DNA from: Oceanospirillum sp964342385
GTDB taxonomy: Bacteria > Pseudomonadota > Gammaproteobacteria > Pseudomonadales > Halomonadaceae
DNA length: 64,000 bases
Assembly: GCA_964342385.1 (NCBI GenBank)
Contig: CAYFGP010000005.1
Coordinates: 1 to 64,000, forward strand
Reading direction: 5' to 3'
The translations under genes were made by a program, and so were the position numbers. This document shows, one piece after another, positions 18,162 through 27,658 of the stretch. The notes beneath the pieces were generated by a model. It was not told where the DNA came from. It did no database searches and saw only the letters and a list, made by a program, of their open reading frames with translations. Numbering within the stretch: the stretch's first letter is position 1; every line of letters starts with the position of its first letter.

Positions 18162-18692
18162 CTAGCGCAGCTTCTTAATCCGTTCAGAAGGACTGACTAC
18201 ATCAGTCAGACGAATACCAAACTTTTCATTCACCATTACAACTTCGCCATGAGCAATCAGTGTACCGTTTACCTTCACATCCAGAGGCTCACCTGCCAAA
18301 CGATCCAGCTCAATTACAGACCCCTGATTCAACTGCAACAAGTTACGAATAGCAATCTCCGTACTACCGACCTCCATTGCAATAGTAACAGGAATATCCA
18401 TAATAACGTCCAGATTAGGATTATCCTCATCCATAGGAACGCTGTCGTCTTCTAGATACTCCAAAGGTGCACTTTCGATATCATCCTCGGAAATACCCGA
18501 ATCTACAGCATCTTGCTCAGATAACGCGGCAGCCCACTCATCCTCAGCATCATCTGTCGTAGCCTGCTCTTCCATCGCTGCAGCCCAATCATCCTCTGAT
18601 GCATCAGCTTCGCTAGTGGCTTGTTCATCCATAGCGGCCGCCCAATCGTCAGCCATCTCTTCCTGATTTACTTCGTTATTCTCATCACTCAT
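18162..18692 (-). CDS. fliN: FliN, motor switch protein with tripled N-terminal motif
   Basis: 176 residues. The C-terminal ~80 residues are the SpoA/FliN domain (DIPVTIAMEVGSTEIAIRNLLQLNQGSVIELDR, GEVVMVNEKFGIRLTDVVS), which forms the C-ring base and binds FliM, FliH and CheY-P. The acidic N-terminus carries three spaced copies of a DDWAAAM-type motif (about residues 15, 34 and 50; the last is DEWAAAL). The protein is longer than the ~137 residues of enteric FliN because of this extension. Confidence 0.95.
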   Translation of the reverse strand: MSDENNEVNQEEMADDWAAAMDEQATSEADASEDDWAAAMEEQATTDDAEDEWAAALSEQDAVDSGISEDDIESAPLEYLEDDSVPMDEDNPNLDVIMDIPVTIAMEVGSTEIAIRNLLQLNQGSVIELDRLAGEPLDVKVNGTLIAHGEVVMVNEKFGIRLTDVVSPSERIKKLR

Positions 18693-18714
18693 AGATCACC
18701 AGCCTTTAAGCTTA

Positions 18715-19692
18715 TTAACGCTGCAACTTTATCTGTTCAACAATTTTCAGGGCCATATTCTCACCAGAACGCCCCATTTTACATTTAAATGTCGGCACAT
18801 TATTGGCAAGTAGAGTGACATTCTCTGGCATTTCGATTGGGATAATATCACCTGCTTCCAGGCCCATAATTTCTCCCAGAGCAATATCACGCTCTGCTAC
18901 TTTCACATTCAGAGGAATAGTGGCCTCCATCACGTCTTGACGCAAGGCCCGCACCCAACGTTCATCGACATCATCCACATCACTTTGCACACCAGAATCA
19001 AGTTCTTCTCTGACCGGCTCAATCATGGAATAAGGAATAGTAATGTGCATATCACCGCCACCACCATCCAGTTCAACATGAAAAGTACTGACAACAACCA
19101 CTTCGCTAGGGCTAACAATATTGGCCATTGAAGGATTCACCTCAAAACCAATATATTCAAAGTTCAACGGAAGCACGGTACTCCAGGCTTCTTTCAAATC
19201 GACAAAAACCTGTTCCAGAACCTTCTGAACGATTCTAATCTCAGTCGGAGTAAATTCACGCCCTTCAATTTTGGCATGCCTGCCATCACCACCAAAAAAG
19301 TTATCAACTAGCTTAAAAACCAGTTTCGCATCCAATACAAAAAGAGCAGAGCCCCGCAAAGGCCTCATTTTCACTAAATTCAAACTGGTAGGTACAAACA
19401 GAGTATGTACGTACTCACCAAATTTCATGATCTGCACACCGCCGGCAGTCACATGGGAACTACGACGCATCAGGTTAAATAAACTGATGCGTGTATAACG
19501 AGCAAAACGCTCATTAATCATTTCCAGCGTAGGCATCCGGCCACGAACGATACGATCCTGACTGGTGATATCGTAGGACTGAACCTCACTACCATCAACC
19601 TCGTCATCTGCAGCGGGTGGAAGATCATCATCCTCCACACCATGCAGGAGAACATCAATTTCGTCCTGGGATAACAGATCTTGCATTGACAT
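18715..19692 (-). CDS. fliM: FliM, motor switch protein
   Basis: 325 residues. The N-terminal CheY-P-binding peptide is intact (LLSQDEIDVLLHGV), followed by the middle domain (residues ~45-235, with RRSSHVTAGGVQIMKFGEY and FFGGDGRHAKIEGREFTPTE) and a C-terminal SpoA domain. FliM links CheY to the rotor. It is preceded by fliL (12 nt) and followed by fliN (22 nt). Confidence 0.97.
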   Translation of the reverse strand: MSMQDLLSQDEIDVLLHGVEDDDLPPAADDEVDGSEVQSYDITSQDRIVRGRMPTLEMINERFARYTRISLFNLMRRSSHVTAGGVQIMKFGEYVHTLFVPTSLNLVKMRPLRGSALFVLDAKLVFKLVDNFFGGDGRHAKIEGREFTPTEIRIVQKVLEQVFVDLKEAWSTVLPLNFEYIGFEVNPSMANIVSPSEVVVVSTFHVELDGGGGDMHITIPYSMIEPVREELDSGVQSDVDDVDERWVRALRQDVMEATIPLNVKVAERDIALGEIMGLEAGDIIPIEMPENVTLLANNVPTFKCKMGRSGENMALKIVEQIKLQR

Positions 19693-19704
19693 TGCTTTAA
19701 ACCC

Positions 19705-20208
19705 TTACTGCATGACTAAGTTAGTAAAGAGAACTTCATCGATGGTTACACCATTGCCGTACTTAGCCAGAACATCCTGTATCGCCTTAGTGGCAGCCTG
19801 ACGCATCTCTTCTTTACCTTCAGGAGTTTGAATACTCTCAAAGTCCTGTTTTGCAAATAAAATATTCAGATCATTGCGAATCAAGGGAGCATGACGTTCA
19901 ACCTCAGCCAACGCATCCTCACTCTGCGCTTTAATAGCCACATAAACTTGCATAAAGCGCTGTTTACGACCCGCATGAAAATTCACTACAAAGGCTGGAT
20001 CCAACTTGTAGTAAACAGAGTTACTCGGGGTGATTTGTGGCCCCGAAGGCGCCGCTGCCGCTGCTGCAGGCTCATCCGAAAGCCCTGGCAACTTACCCAT
20101 AAAGAATAAAGCGCCGCCTACGGCAGCCGCAATCGCCAACAAGGCCACAACAGCAATAATAATAATGGTTTTTTTACTGCTTTTTTTCTCTTCGTTCAGG
20201 TCTTCCAT
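19705..20208 (-). CDS. fliL: FliL, basal-body-associated inner membrane protein
   Basis: 167 residues. Short charged cytoplasmic N-terminus (MEDLNEEKKSSKK), one membrane helix at about 15-35, an Ala/Pro linker, and a periplasmic domain with YYKLDPAFVVNF and the family-typical end (YGNGVTIDEVLFTNLVMQ). FliL surrounds stator units and improves motor torque. First gene after fliK in the operon. Confidence 0.94.
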   Translation of the reverse strand: MEDLNEEKKSSKKTIIIIAVVALLAIAAAVGGALFFMGKLPGLSDEPAAAAAAPSGPQITPSNSVYYKLDPAFVVNFHAGRKQRFMQVYVAIKAQSEDALAEVERHAPLIRNDLNILFAKQDFESIQTPEGKEEMRQAATKAIQDVLAKYGNGVTIDEVLFTNLVMQ

Positions 20209-20296
20209 TTCTGGCCTCGTGCTCTCAACTTAATTACGCTCTAGTATAAAAAAGTTCTGCTTTATTGGCGACTTACAGCCCACCATAATGCTTGTG

Positions 20297-21616
20297 CTAG
20301 GCAAAGTAGTCAACAATACCTAATGCTTGCCTGGATTGAGCAATCACTCCAGCATTTTCCGCACCATGCGGCAAACCATCCTCATCACTATCCGAGCCTG
20401 CCACTTCTGGCGTAGAACTACCGGCAAAAGAATCCTCACCACTCTCAGATAGGGATTGGTCCGATACCCCAACATCCCCCAGACTCAACCCAGCACCATC
20501 CAACATCTCACGCAAACGCACAATCTGCCCCTCAAGCGCCTCTCTTACACCGGGATTAGGGCTATGGAATTGCACATTCGCCACATCATTAACAACTTTA
20601 ACCCTGACCTCTAATGCCCCTAACTCCTGAGGATTCAGCTTAATCTCTGCAATCTGCATATTTTTGGCCCGCATCATCATGATCCGCTCAGACAACGCCT
20701 CCGTACCACCCGGCTGCCCCGGCAGACCTCTCATGGCGGGCAACTGAGGCAAAGCCTGTGCTGCCTGCGTAGTACTCTGCCCCATCACACCGGAAGCAGA
20801 CAAACCGATCGCATTCTGAGGAGATACTTTTCCACCTTGAAGAGGATCACCCGACATCAGTGAAGAAAATTGTCCCGCTTTATTACCCGATTCTGCATTT
20901 TTAGCGTTAAGCAACTGCTCGAAGAGCTTATCCTTACTCAAACCCTCTTTCAGATTACCCTCGCCACCCTGCTCATCCAGCAAGCGACCAACCAGGTCAG
21001 AAGCCGGTTCTTTTTTACCCGAGCCATCTATTTGCGCAAGCACTGGCCCATCAGCCCCACCAGGGCGCCCTCCCCGCCCCAACAAAGCCAATTGCTGCAG
21101 AGCTAAAGGCTGCTCAGCTAAAGCAAGGATTTCCTGCCCCAAACCAGGTGTTTGCAACCAGCCATCCAGCTCTTCCAGGAAATCATCAGGGGAGTCCATC
21201 AGGCGTTCGAACTCCTCATCAGTCGCCTTACCCGAAGAGACAACACGCTCCTTCAACTCTTGTGGATCAATACCAGCTCGCTCCAATCCCTTAACCAGCT
21301 CCTCTCTATTCTTAGGACGCTGCGGCATAGCAGAATTGGACTCAACACCCCAACCTGTAGCCTTACTCCCCCATAAATCAGGCAAGCCATTGCCGCTAAC
21401 AGGATTGTTTTTGCCCGCCGTCAACCAAGTAGATAAGTCGCTATCTGGACGGCTTGTAGAAGCCTGATGCGTATCGGAATATGAAGAAGAGAATGCCTTT
21501 AGAGTAGTACCAAACTGCTTCTGATCAGTTTTAGCGCTATTGGCTTTATCATTGTTACTGTTTTTAATCCCCAGCGATAATAAATCACTGACAGATTGCG
21601 TCTGACCAATCGCCAT
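20297..21616 (-). CDS. fliK: FliK, hook-length control protein
   Basis: 439 residues. A long, low-conservation, Gly/Ser/Gln-rich ruler (1-300) and a C-terminal Flg_hook domain (about 311-390) with IKLNPQELGALEVRVKVV, which contacts FlhB to stop hook growth. The gene has its own sigma-54 promoter in the 74-bp gap after fliJ and appears to lead the operon fliK-fliL-fliM-fliN-fliO-fliP-fliQ-fliR-flhB. Confidence 0.93.
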   Translation of the reverse strand: MAIGQTQSVSDLLSLGIKNSNNDKANSAKTDQKQFGTTLKAFSSSYSDTHQASTSRPDSDLSTWLTAGKNNPVSGNGLPDLWGSKATGWGVESNSAMPQRPKNREELVKGLERAGIDPQELKERVVSSGKATDEEFERLMDSPDDFLEELDGWLQTPGLGQEILALAEQPLALQQLALLGRGGRPGGADGPVLAQIDGSGKKEPASDLVGRLLDEQGGEGNLKEGLSKDKLFEQLLNAKNAESGNKAGQFSSLMSGDPLQGGKVSPQNAIGLSASGVMGQSTTQAAQALPQLPAMRGLPGQPGGTEALSERIMMMRAKNMQIAEIKLNPQELGALEVRVKVVNDVANVQFHSPNPGVREALEGQIVRLREMLDGAGLSLGDVGVSDQSLSESGEDSFAGSSTPEVAGSDSDEDGLPHGAENAGVIAQSRQALGIVDYFA

Positions 21617-21653
21617 AACAAAACCTCAGTTTTAAATTCCTGTTTTCAGGTTT

Positions 21654-21669
21654 TGCAAGCTATATGCCA
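21654..21669 (-). promoter_or_regulatory. Sigma-54 promoter of the fliK operon
   Basis: Minus-strand TGGCATATAGCTTGCA fits the sigma-54 consensus TGGCAYR-N4-TTGCA at every defined position. The predicted start is about 10-15 nt downstream, leaving a short leader before the fliK ATG at 21616. Confidence 0.8.
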
Positions 21670-21690
21670 GCTTCCCTTCAATAAACAAAC

Positions 21691-22149
21691 TCAACTATTG
21701 CCTGAAGATTGTAAACGGCGGGTATAATTTAAGCCTGATAGCTCATCAATCAATTTTTGCTGTTGCTTATCCTCTTGCAGTCGCTCATCGTTCTGGGCTC
21801 GCTCCACCAAGCTCTCAAAGGCTTTCAACTCGCCCCGGGTCTTCAACCAATACTGCTGTACTTGATCAACCTGCTGCTCCAGTTCTCCAATATGCTCAAC
21901 CTGTTGACTCGCAGCATCATTAAGGTGGGACATAAAATCATAGTATTGCCGAAGAGAAGAGCCCGATATACCGGTACGTCCAGCTTCGGTAATTTTGCCA
22001 TGATACTCCAGCTCATAATCCTTAAGCTGCTGTTTCTTCTGACGCTCTGCTTCAATCTTACTCTGCAAGAAGCCCAATGCGCTGGCTGCATCTTTTTCTT
22101 TTTTCTCAGCCAACACCATTATATTTTTCAAGCGTTTGGAACGTTTCAT
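21691..22149 (-). CDS. fliJ: FliJ, export chaperone-escort protein
   Basis: About 152 residues, almost entirely alpha-helical coiled coil with heptad-like Glu/Lys/Gln/Leu content, as in FliJ, which sits in the FliI hexamer and contacts FlhA. Start: ATG at 22149 has GGAGG 7 nt upstream and gives MKRSKRLKNIMVLAEKKEK; ten extra codons upstream are open but would place the Shine-Dalgarno inside the gene. Follows fliI after about 54 bp. Confidence 0.9.
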   Translation of the reverse strand: MKRSKRLKNIMVLAEKKEKDAASALGFLQSKIEAERQKKQQLKDYELEYHGKITEAGRTGISGSSLRQYYDFMSHLNDAASQQVEHIGELEQQVDQVQQYWLKTRGELKAFESLVERAQNDERLQEDKQQQKLIDELSGLNYTRRLQSSGNS

Positions 22150-22203
22150 ATGCCTACCTCCAACCACTCCACGCCTCAATTAAATAGGCAAGCCTTACAA
22201 TAT

Positions 22204-23544
22204 TTAGCTTGCCTGAGGCTGATTCAAGATCATATGCAACTGCTGAAAACTAGTTACCACATCCACATTTTCTTTCAACCCTTGCTGTAGGAATTGCCTC
22301 ATAACAGGCATCAGGGTAATGGCCTGATCAATTTCACTGTCCGAACCCTTACTGTATGCTCCGACACTGATAAGATCTTTACTCTGCTGATATTTAGCGT
22401 AGATCTGCTTAAAACGGTAAGCTTGCTTCAGATGATCATCAGACACAACATGAGGCATAACACGACTAATAGATGCCTCAACATCAATTGCCGGATAGTG
22501 CCCTTCTTCTGCCAAACGCCTAGACAGGACAATGTGGCCATCAAGGATTGCCCGGGTTGCATCAGCGATAGGGTCCTGCTGGTCATCACCTTCCGTCAAA
22601 ACTGTATAAAAAGCAGTAATAGACCCCCCCGTTCCCTCTTTACCATTACCCGCTCTTTCTACCAGCTGAGGAATTTTTGCAAATACAGACGGCGGATAAC
22701 CCTTGGTTGCCGGCGGCTCTCCTACAGCAAGAGCAATCTCTCGTTGAGCCTGAGCAAAACGAGTCAAGGAATCCATCAACATCAATACTTTTTTACCCTG
22801 ATCACGAAAATACTCCGCAATACTGGTGGTCAACATCGCAGCCCTAAGACGCATTAAGGGAGAGTCATCTGCAGGGGAAGCAACGACAACAGAACGAGCC
22901 AACCCCTCCTGCCCCAGGATCTGCTCAATAAACTCTTTTACTTCTCGACCCCGTTCACCAACAAGACCTACGATAATAATGTCAGCTTCCGTAAACCGGG
23001 TCATCATCCCCAGCAACATACTCTTACCCACACCACTACCCGCAAACAACCCAAGGCGCTGCCCCTGACCAACCGCAAACAGAGAGTTAATACAACGAAT
23101 CCCTACATCCAGAGTGGCATCAATAGGCTTGCGGTCAAGCGGGTTAATAATTTTTCCATGTAAACTGGCCGTTTCACGGGAAACAATAGGCCCCTGGCCA
23201 TCAATGGGCTCACCAATACCATTCAGCACACGCCCCAATAATTCTGGACCAACCGGAATATTCATTGCTTTATCATTGGGTATAACACGCCCTCCTGGCT
23301 TCAACCCTTCGGCAACACCCACGGGCATCAAATACAAGCGATCCGCGGAAAACCCTACAACCTCAGCTTCAACAAAATCCCCATGAGCCGTCTCTACAGA
23401 ACAATAGCTCCCCACAGGCAGATCACACCCCACCGCCTCTAATGTCAAACCAACCATACGCACCAAACGTCCCTCAGGAGCAATCCTTGGACGAATAGAA
23501 TTATCAGGCTGATACTGATTTAAGCGGGAAGCTAAATTATTCAC
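22204..23544 (-). CDS. fliI: FliI, flagellar export ATPase
   Basis: 446 residues of the F1-ATPase-beta-like export ATPase family. Walker A AGSGVGKS at residues 168-175, catalytic GERGREVKEF near 196, Walker B VLMLMDSLTRFAQAQREI, and the export-ATPase signature PPATKGYPPSVFA. It unfolds and releases substrates from chaperones. Its start overlaps the fliH stop by 8 nt. Confidence 0.97.
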   Translation of the reverse strand: MNNLASRLNQYQPDNSIRPRIAPEGRLVRMVGLTLEAVGCDLPVGSYCSVETAHGDFVEAEVVGFSADRLYLMPVGVAEGLKPGGRVIPNDKAMNIPVGPELLGRVLNGIGEPIDGQGPIVSRETASLHGKIINPLDRKPIDATLDVGIRCINSLFAVGQGQRLGLFAGSGVGKSMLLGMMTRFTEADIIIVGLVGERGREVKEFIEQILGQEGLARSVVVASPADDSPLMRLRAAMLTTSIAEYFRDQGKKVLMLMDSLTRFAQAQREIALAVGEPPATKGYPPSVFAKIPQLVERAGNGKEGTGGSITAFYTVLTEGDDQQDPIADATRAILDGHIVLSRRLAEEGHYPAIDVEASISRVMPHVVSDDHLKQAYRFKQIYAKYQQSKDLISVGAYSKGSDSEIDQAITLMPVMRQFLQQGLKENVDVVTSFQQLHMILNQPQAS

Positions 23545-24367
23545 TGGCCACCTCAGGGCGATTCTCTAACTCACTGGAGCTTTTGCGAGCATAACGCTGA
23601 CTCACAATCTGACTCAGCACATCATTGAGACGGGTTTCGACACTGGCATCAATCAGACTATTCAATGTTTCAACGCGACAACCACCCGGCTGTATTGCCT
23701 CATCAATATGAACCTGCCACTTATCCAAACTACTCATTGCCTGATTATTGGCCAGCTCATAATCCTGTGCACTGACAAAAACACGAATACGCTCACTATT
23801 GCGAGGCAGAGCATCCAACGATTCACGAATAACCTCCAGCACAGCTTCTGATTTTAGCTGGAGTTCCTGATGAGTCATAATGCGCACCAGCTTCTCTAGC
23901 AAGATGTACAACACCTCCTCTAGCTCTTCACTCTGTTGCTCTATAGGCTCATGTAATAGGGCCAACACATTATTCAATTGCCCCAGCGCCGCATCAATCT
24001 CTCGCTGACCTTGCTGCAGACCTTCTTGATAGCCTTGTTGAGAGCCCTCTTCATGACCTTCAGCCTTACCCTTCAGGAAACCATCTTCACGACCTTGAGC
24101 CAAACCATCAAGCATACCTTGCTCTTTACCAGCAGCATAAGCTTCGTCATAAGCCTGCTGCTTGATCGCATCAATCTCTTCCTGAGTAGGTAACTCGAGC
24201 TCTTCAATTTCCTCTTCTACATCTGCATCTTCAGGACCGACAATCTGATCAGATATTTTCTCCCGACCTAAACTACGAAGGGAGATGCCAGTTAAATCTG
24301 GCATCTCCCATTTTTCGAACGCATCTAAATCTTCACTGCTCCATACACGGCGCTTATCCAAGGACAT
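23537..24367 (-). CDS. fliH: FliH, FliI regulator / stator of export ATPase
   Basis: 276 residues. The N-terminus contains WEMPDLTG-like residues for docking to FliN/FlhA. A glycine-spaced helix at about residues 78-125 has repeated G-x3-G and G-x3-E units (GKEQGMLDGLAQGREDG), the hallmark of FliH. The C-terminal domain binds FliI. Overlaps fliI by 8 nt. Confidence 0.92.
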   Translation of the reverse strand: MSLDKRRVWSSEDLDAFEKWEMPDLTGISLRSLGREKISDQIVGPEDADVEEEIEELELPTQEEIDAIKQQAYDEAYAAGKEQGMLDGLAQGREDGFLKGKAEGHEEGSQQGYQEGLQQGQREIDAALGQLNNVLALLHEPIEQQSEELEEVLYILLEKLVRIMTHQELQLKSEAVLEVIRESLDALPRNSERIRVFVSAQDYELANNQAMSSLDKWQVHIDEAIQPGGCRVETLNSLIDASVETRLNDVLSQIVSQRYARKSSSELENRPEVASE

Positions 24368-24383
24368 ACATCTCTCTCGTCAT

Positions 24384-25397
24384 TTAGATCATCTGATCGG
24401 CACCACCGCCCAGAGTAATTTCTCCATCCTCAGCCAGACGACGAGCAATGGCCAGAATTTCTTTCTGGGCTGTCTCTACCTCACTCACTCGTACAGGGCC
24501 TTTGGCCTCAAGATCATCACGCAATAACTCACTAGCACGCTTCGACATATTCTTGAAGATTTTCTCTTGCACCCTGTTATCAGCACCTTTTAATGCCAAT
24601 ACCAAGCTATCAGGGTTAACTTCGCGCAGCAGCACTTGAATATCCCTGTCATCGACATCAACAAGGTTATCAAATACGAACATCAGATCTTCAATTTCTT
24701 CACCCAGCTGCTCATCAACCTCCTTGATCGCCTCCATCAGCTCGCCTTCCAGCGCACTTTCAAGGTTATTCATAATATTGGCTGCAACCTTAACACCACC
24801 CATACTGGTGGTCTGGGTACCTGAACTGCCAGAGAACTGTTTCTCAAGAATATCATTCAGCTCCTGCAGCGCCTGTGGCTGAACAGACTCTAGCGCAGCC
24901 ACACGCAAGATCACATCAAGACGAACCTTAGAATCAAAGAAGGCAACCACTTCTGCCGACTGATCTGCATCCAGATAAGACAAGACAATCGCCTGAATCT
25001 GCGGGTGTTCGTAGCGAATAATATCGGCAATCGCTCGAGGTTCCATCCACTTCAAAGTATCAAGACCTGTGGTGTTACCACCCAGAAGAATGCGATCAAT
25101 CAAACCGTTCGCTTTATCCTCACCCAATGCTTCCGTCAGCATGCGGCGAATATAACTATCAGCACCAACACCAAGCCCTGTCACATTGCCTGAAATTTCA
25201 AGAAATTCAGACAGGACATCTTCAACCTGATCTTTGGAAACGTGCTGCAGCTGAGACATAGCCATACCGACACGCTGTACTTCTTTTGGCCCCATATGCC
25301 TCAAAATCTGCGCCGCATCAGTCTCGCCCAGAGTCATCAACAATATCGCTGCCCTGTCAACTGAGCCTAGGTTTTCCTGGAAATCGTCATCACTCAT
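24384..25397 (-). CDS. fliG: FliG, rotor torque protein
   Basis: 337 residues, full family length. Three FliG domains are recognisable: N-terminal (RAAILLMTLGETDAAQILRHMGPKEVQ), middle with HPQIQAIVLSYLD near residue 130 (an EHPQ-type motif), and C-terminal with charged torque helix DDRDIQVLLREVNPDSLVLALK. It bridges the MS-ring FliF and the FliM ring and interacts with stators. Its start overlaps the fliF stop by 8 nt. Confidence 0.97.
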   Translation of the reverse strand: MSDDDFQENLGSVDRAAILLMTLGETDAAQILRHMGPKEVQRVGMAMSQLQHVSKDQVEDVLSEFLEISGNVTGLGVGADSYIRRMLTEALGEDKANGLIDRILLGGNTTGLDTLKWMEPRAIADIIRYEHPQIQAIVLSYLDADQSAEVVAFFDSKVRLDVILRVAALESVQPQALQELNDILEKQFSGSSGTQTTSMGGVKVAANIMNNLESALEGELMEAIKEVDEQLGEEIEDLMFVFDNLVDVDDRDIQVLLREVNPDSLVLALKGADNRVQEKIFKNMSKRASELLRDDLEAKGPVRVSEVETAQKEILAIARRLAEDGEITLGGGADQMI

Positions 25398-27123
25398 CAG
25401 CTATCACCCACTGTCTCACCACCTGAGCCACCCGACCAGGATCTTCAGCAATCATTGCTCGAATTGCATTTAATTGACGCTCAAATGCCTCATTTGGTCC
25501 AGCTAATAAAGGGTCATCAGAAGCTGAAAGCGTCACCTGATCCTCACCTAGATCATCCAGAGGTGCCAACATTTCATCTTCAGCATCCGCGCCATCCGCT
25601 GTATCTTTTGCAGTAGCCAGGCTCTTGAGAATAGGGCGAAGCACACCAAAAATCAGAATCAGGACAAACAAACCAGCCAACACTTGCTTGGCAATCTCCC
25701 AGAACCAAGGTTCCTGCCAGAAAGGTGGTTTTTCGAAAGCTTCATCACCAGCACCTGCGAACGGTGAATTCACCACATTGACACTGTCGCCTCGAATCGC
25801 ATTGAAACCTACAGCATCACGTACCAGCACTTCCAGACGACGTAACTCGTTTTCATCCCAGGCTCTGCGCACAACATCACCTGACTCAGGCTCTCTAATA
25901 ATAATGTCGTCAACCACAACAGCCACTGTCAGACGCTGAACACGTCCCAAGTGATTACGGGAATAACTGATAGTCCTATCCAATTCAAAATTACGGGTCG
26001 CCTGCTTACGACTATTCAACGCCTGCCCGGCACCACCACCTTCGCCATCTACGTCTTCAGGCACAGCCACTTGACCTGGCGGCTGATTTGATAGCGCTCC
26101 AGGAATACCTGCATTGTTAAAATCACCGACACGCTGCTCATTCATCACCTGCTCACTGCGCAAAGCAGGCAGATCTGGATTATATAATTCTTCCGTTTGC
26201 TCTGTCTGGGTAAAGTCAATTTCAGCAGATACTGCAGCCTGATAACGGCCAGGCCCCAACACCGGTTCAAGAATGCTACGAACCCTTTCGGTTAAAACTC
26301 GCTCAAGTTTACGGGAATATTCGAACTGACGCTGAATCTGTTTATCGGACTCTTTATCCTCCCCCTGAGAAAGCAAACGACCTCGCTGATCAACGATCGT
26401 CACATTTTTTGGATCAAGCTCGGGAATACTCGTAGCGACCAAATTCACAATAGCATTAGCCTGACTGGAATCCAGTACTGCACCACTTTGTAAATTAAGG
26501 AAAACAGAAGCAGAAGGCTTGCGATAGTCACGTACAAATACGGACTGCTTAGGAATAGCAAGATGCACCCGTGCGCCGCGCACAGGCTGTAGACTGGAAA
26601 TCGTGCGTGCCAATTCACCCTCGACACTACGACGATAGCGGGCAGACTCCATAAATTGACTAGTACCCAAGCCTTGTTCTTGGTCCAGCAACTCATAGCC
26701 CACAGTATCGGCTCGAGCGACATCAGAAGCCGCAATTTTCATTCGAGCTTCATAAATCTTTTCGGCCAGAACCAATAAGGCCCCTGACTTAGGGTCCACT
26801 TTGTAGCCAATTCCATTGCGCTCCAGAATCTCGACAACAGCAGGGGAGTCATACTCACCAATACTACTCAACAGAGGTCGATAGTCTTTATCCTGAGACC
26901 AAAGAACAACAGCAAAGCCGATAGCAATACTCGCCGCAAAACCCGCCAGCAAACCCAACTGACGAATCATATCGAGATTATTAAATCCCTCCAGAACACT
27001 GCCAAAACCACTTTGTTTTTTATCAGTGGATGCGGTCTCATTTTTATCAGCAGATTTTTTTTGCTGTCCATCTTCTGGCTGCTCTGTAGATTCTTGCGCC
27101 GCTTCCGCTGAAGGATTATCCAT
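25390..27123 (-). CDS. fliF: FliF, MS-ring protein
   Basis: 577 residues. Membrane helices at about 60-80 and 470-490 flank a large periplasmic part with YscJ-like ring-building motifs (ESARYRRSVEGELARTISSL, VRGARVHLAIPKQSVFVRD). The cytoplasmic C-terminus (LNAIRAMIAEDPGRVAQVVRQWV) is the FliG-binding helix. It is the base on which the rotor and export gate assemble. Confidence 0.97.
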   Translation of the reverse strand: MDNPSAEAAQESTEQPEDGQQKKSADKNETASTDKKQSGFGSVLEGFNNLDMIRQLGLLAGFAASIAIGFAVVLWSQDKDYRPLLSSIGEYDSPAVVEILERNGIGYKVDPKSGALLVLAEKIYEARMKIAASDVARADTVGYELLDQEQGLGTSQFMESARYRRSVEGELARTISSLQPVRGARVHLAIPKQSVFVRDYRKPSASVFLNLQSGAVLDSSQANAIVNLVATSIPELDPKNVTIVDQRGRLLSQGEDKESDKQIQRQFEYSRKLERVLTERVRSILEPVLGPGRYQAAVSAEIDFTQTEQTEELYNPDLPALRSEQVMNEQRVGDFNNAGIPGALSNQPPGQVAVPEDVDGEGGGAGQALNSRKQATRNFELDRTISYSRNHLGRVQRLTVAVVVDDIIIREPESGDVVRRAWDENELRRLEVLVRDAVGFNAIRGDSVNVVNSPFAGAGDEAFEKPPFWQEPWFWEIAKQVLAGLFVLILIFGVLRPILKSLATAKDTADGADAEDEMLAPLDDLGEDQVTLSASDDPLLAGPNEAFERQLNAIRAMIAEDPGRVAQVVRQWVIADE

Positions 27124-27166
27124 TCACTCGAGTCCTAAAAACAGAATGATTTAACCGATATACTTA

Positions 27167-27532
27167 TTACACCGGCATTCTCATGATTTCCTGGTAAGCA
27201 GAAACCAGTTTGTTTCTAACCTGTGTCATCGCTTCAAAAGCTACGGTTGATTTCTGAGAAGCAATCATAACCTGAGTAATGTCTACTTCCGGATCACCCA
27301 TTTCATAAGATTCACGTAAAGCATTTGCTGTTTTTTGCGTCTCATTGACCTTATCAATGGCGTTTTTCAGCATTTCTGCAAAGTCCGGGACTTCACCTGC
27401 TTCGCTCACCTTATCAACGCCCTGTACGGCATCAACCCTAGCATTTGGCGTAGCACGGCTGGTCTGGTTCAGTTCAGACTGCATAGACCGAATCTGATCC
27501 AGCACACTTGATATGTCCGCTCGATCAACCAT
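27167..27532 (-). CDS. fliE: FliE, MS-ring/rod junction protein
   Basis: 121 residues, in the family range. The C-terminal half (DFAEMLKNAIDKVNETQKTANALRESYE, VDITQVMIASQKSTVAFEAMTQVRNKLVSAYQEIMRMPV) is strongly conserved in FliE. It connects FliF to FlgB of the rod. First gene of the fliE-F-G-H-I-J operon. Confidence 0.96.
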   Translation of the reverse strand: MVDRADISSVLDQIRSMQSELNQTSRATPNARVDAVQGVDKVSEAGEVPDFAEMLKNAIDKVNETQKTANALRESYEMGDPEVDITQVMIASQKSTVAFEAMTQVRNKLVSAYQEIMRMPV

Positions 27533-27632
27533 GACTTACTCCTAACTCTCTATTTTGCTGGCTCTTCGACCCTATGTAGAGACAACAAGCTTCTAGAATG
27601 CACTGCATTTATTTATTTTATATCCGTTCACA

Positions 27633-27648
27633 GGCAAAAGACCAGCCC
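27633..27648 (-). promoter_or_regulatory. Candidate sigma-54 promoter of the fliE operon
   Basis: Minus-strand GGGCTGGTCTTTTGCC has the GG-N10-GC spacing and a good TTGC -12 element, but the -24 box is poor (GGGCTGG against TGGCACG). It lies just after the flrC stop, about 100 nt before fliE. Confidence 0.4.
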
Positions 27649-27658
27649 GTATCTCAAA

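Noticed and set aside
20267..20282. GG-N10-GC site (TGGGCTGTAAGTCGCC) between fliK and fliL on the minus strand
   Set aside because: Poor -24 and -12 boxes compared with the clear sites in this window; operon layout does not require a promoter here.
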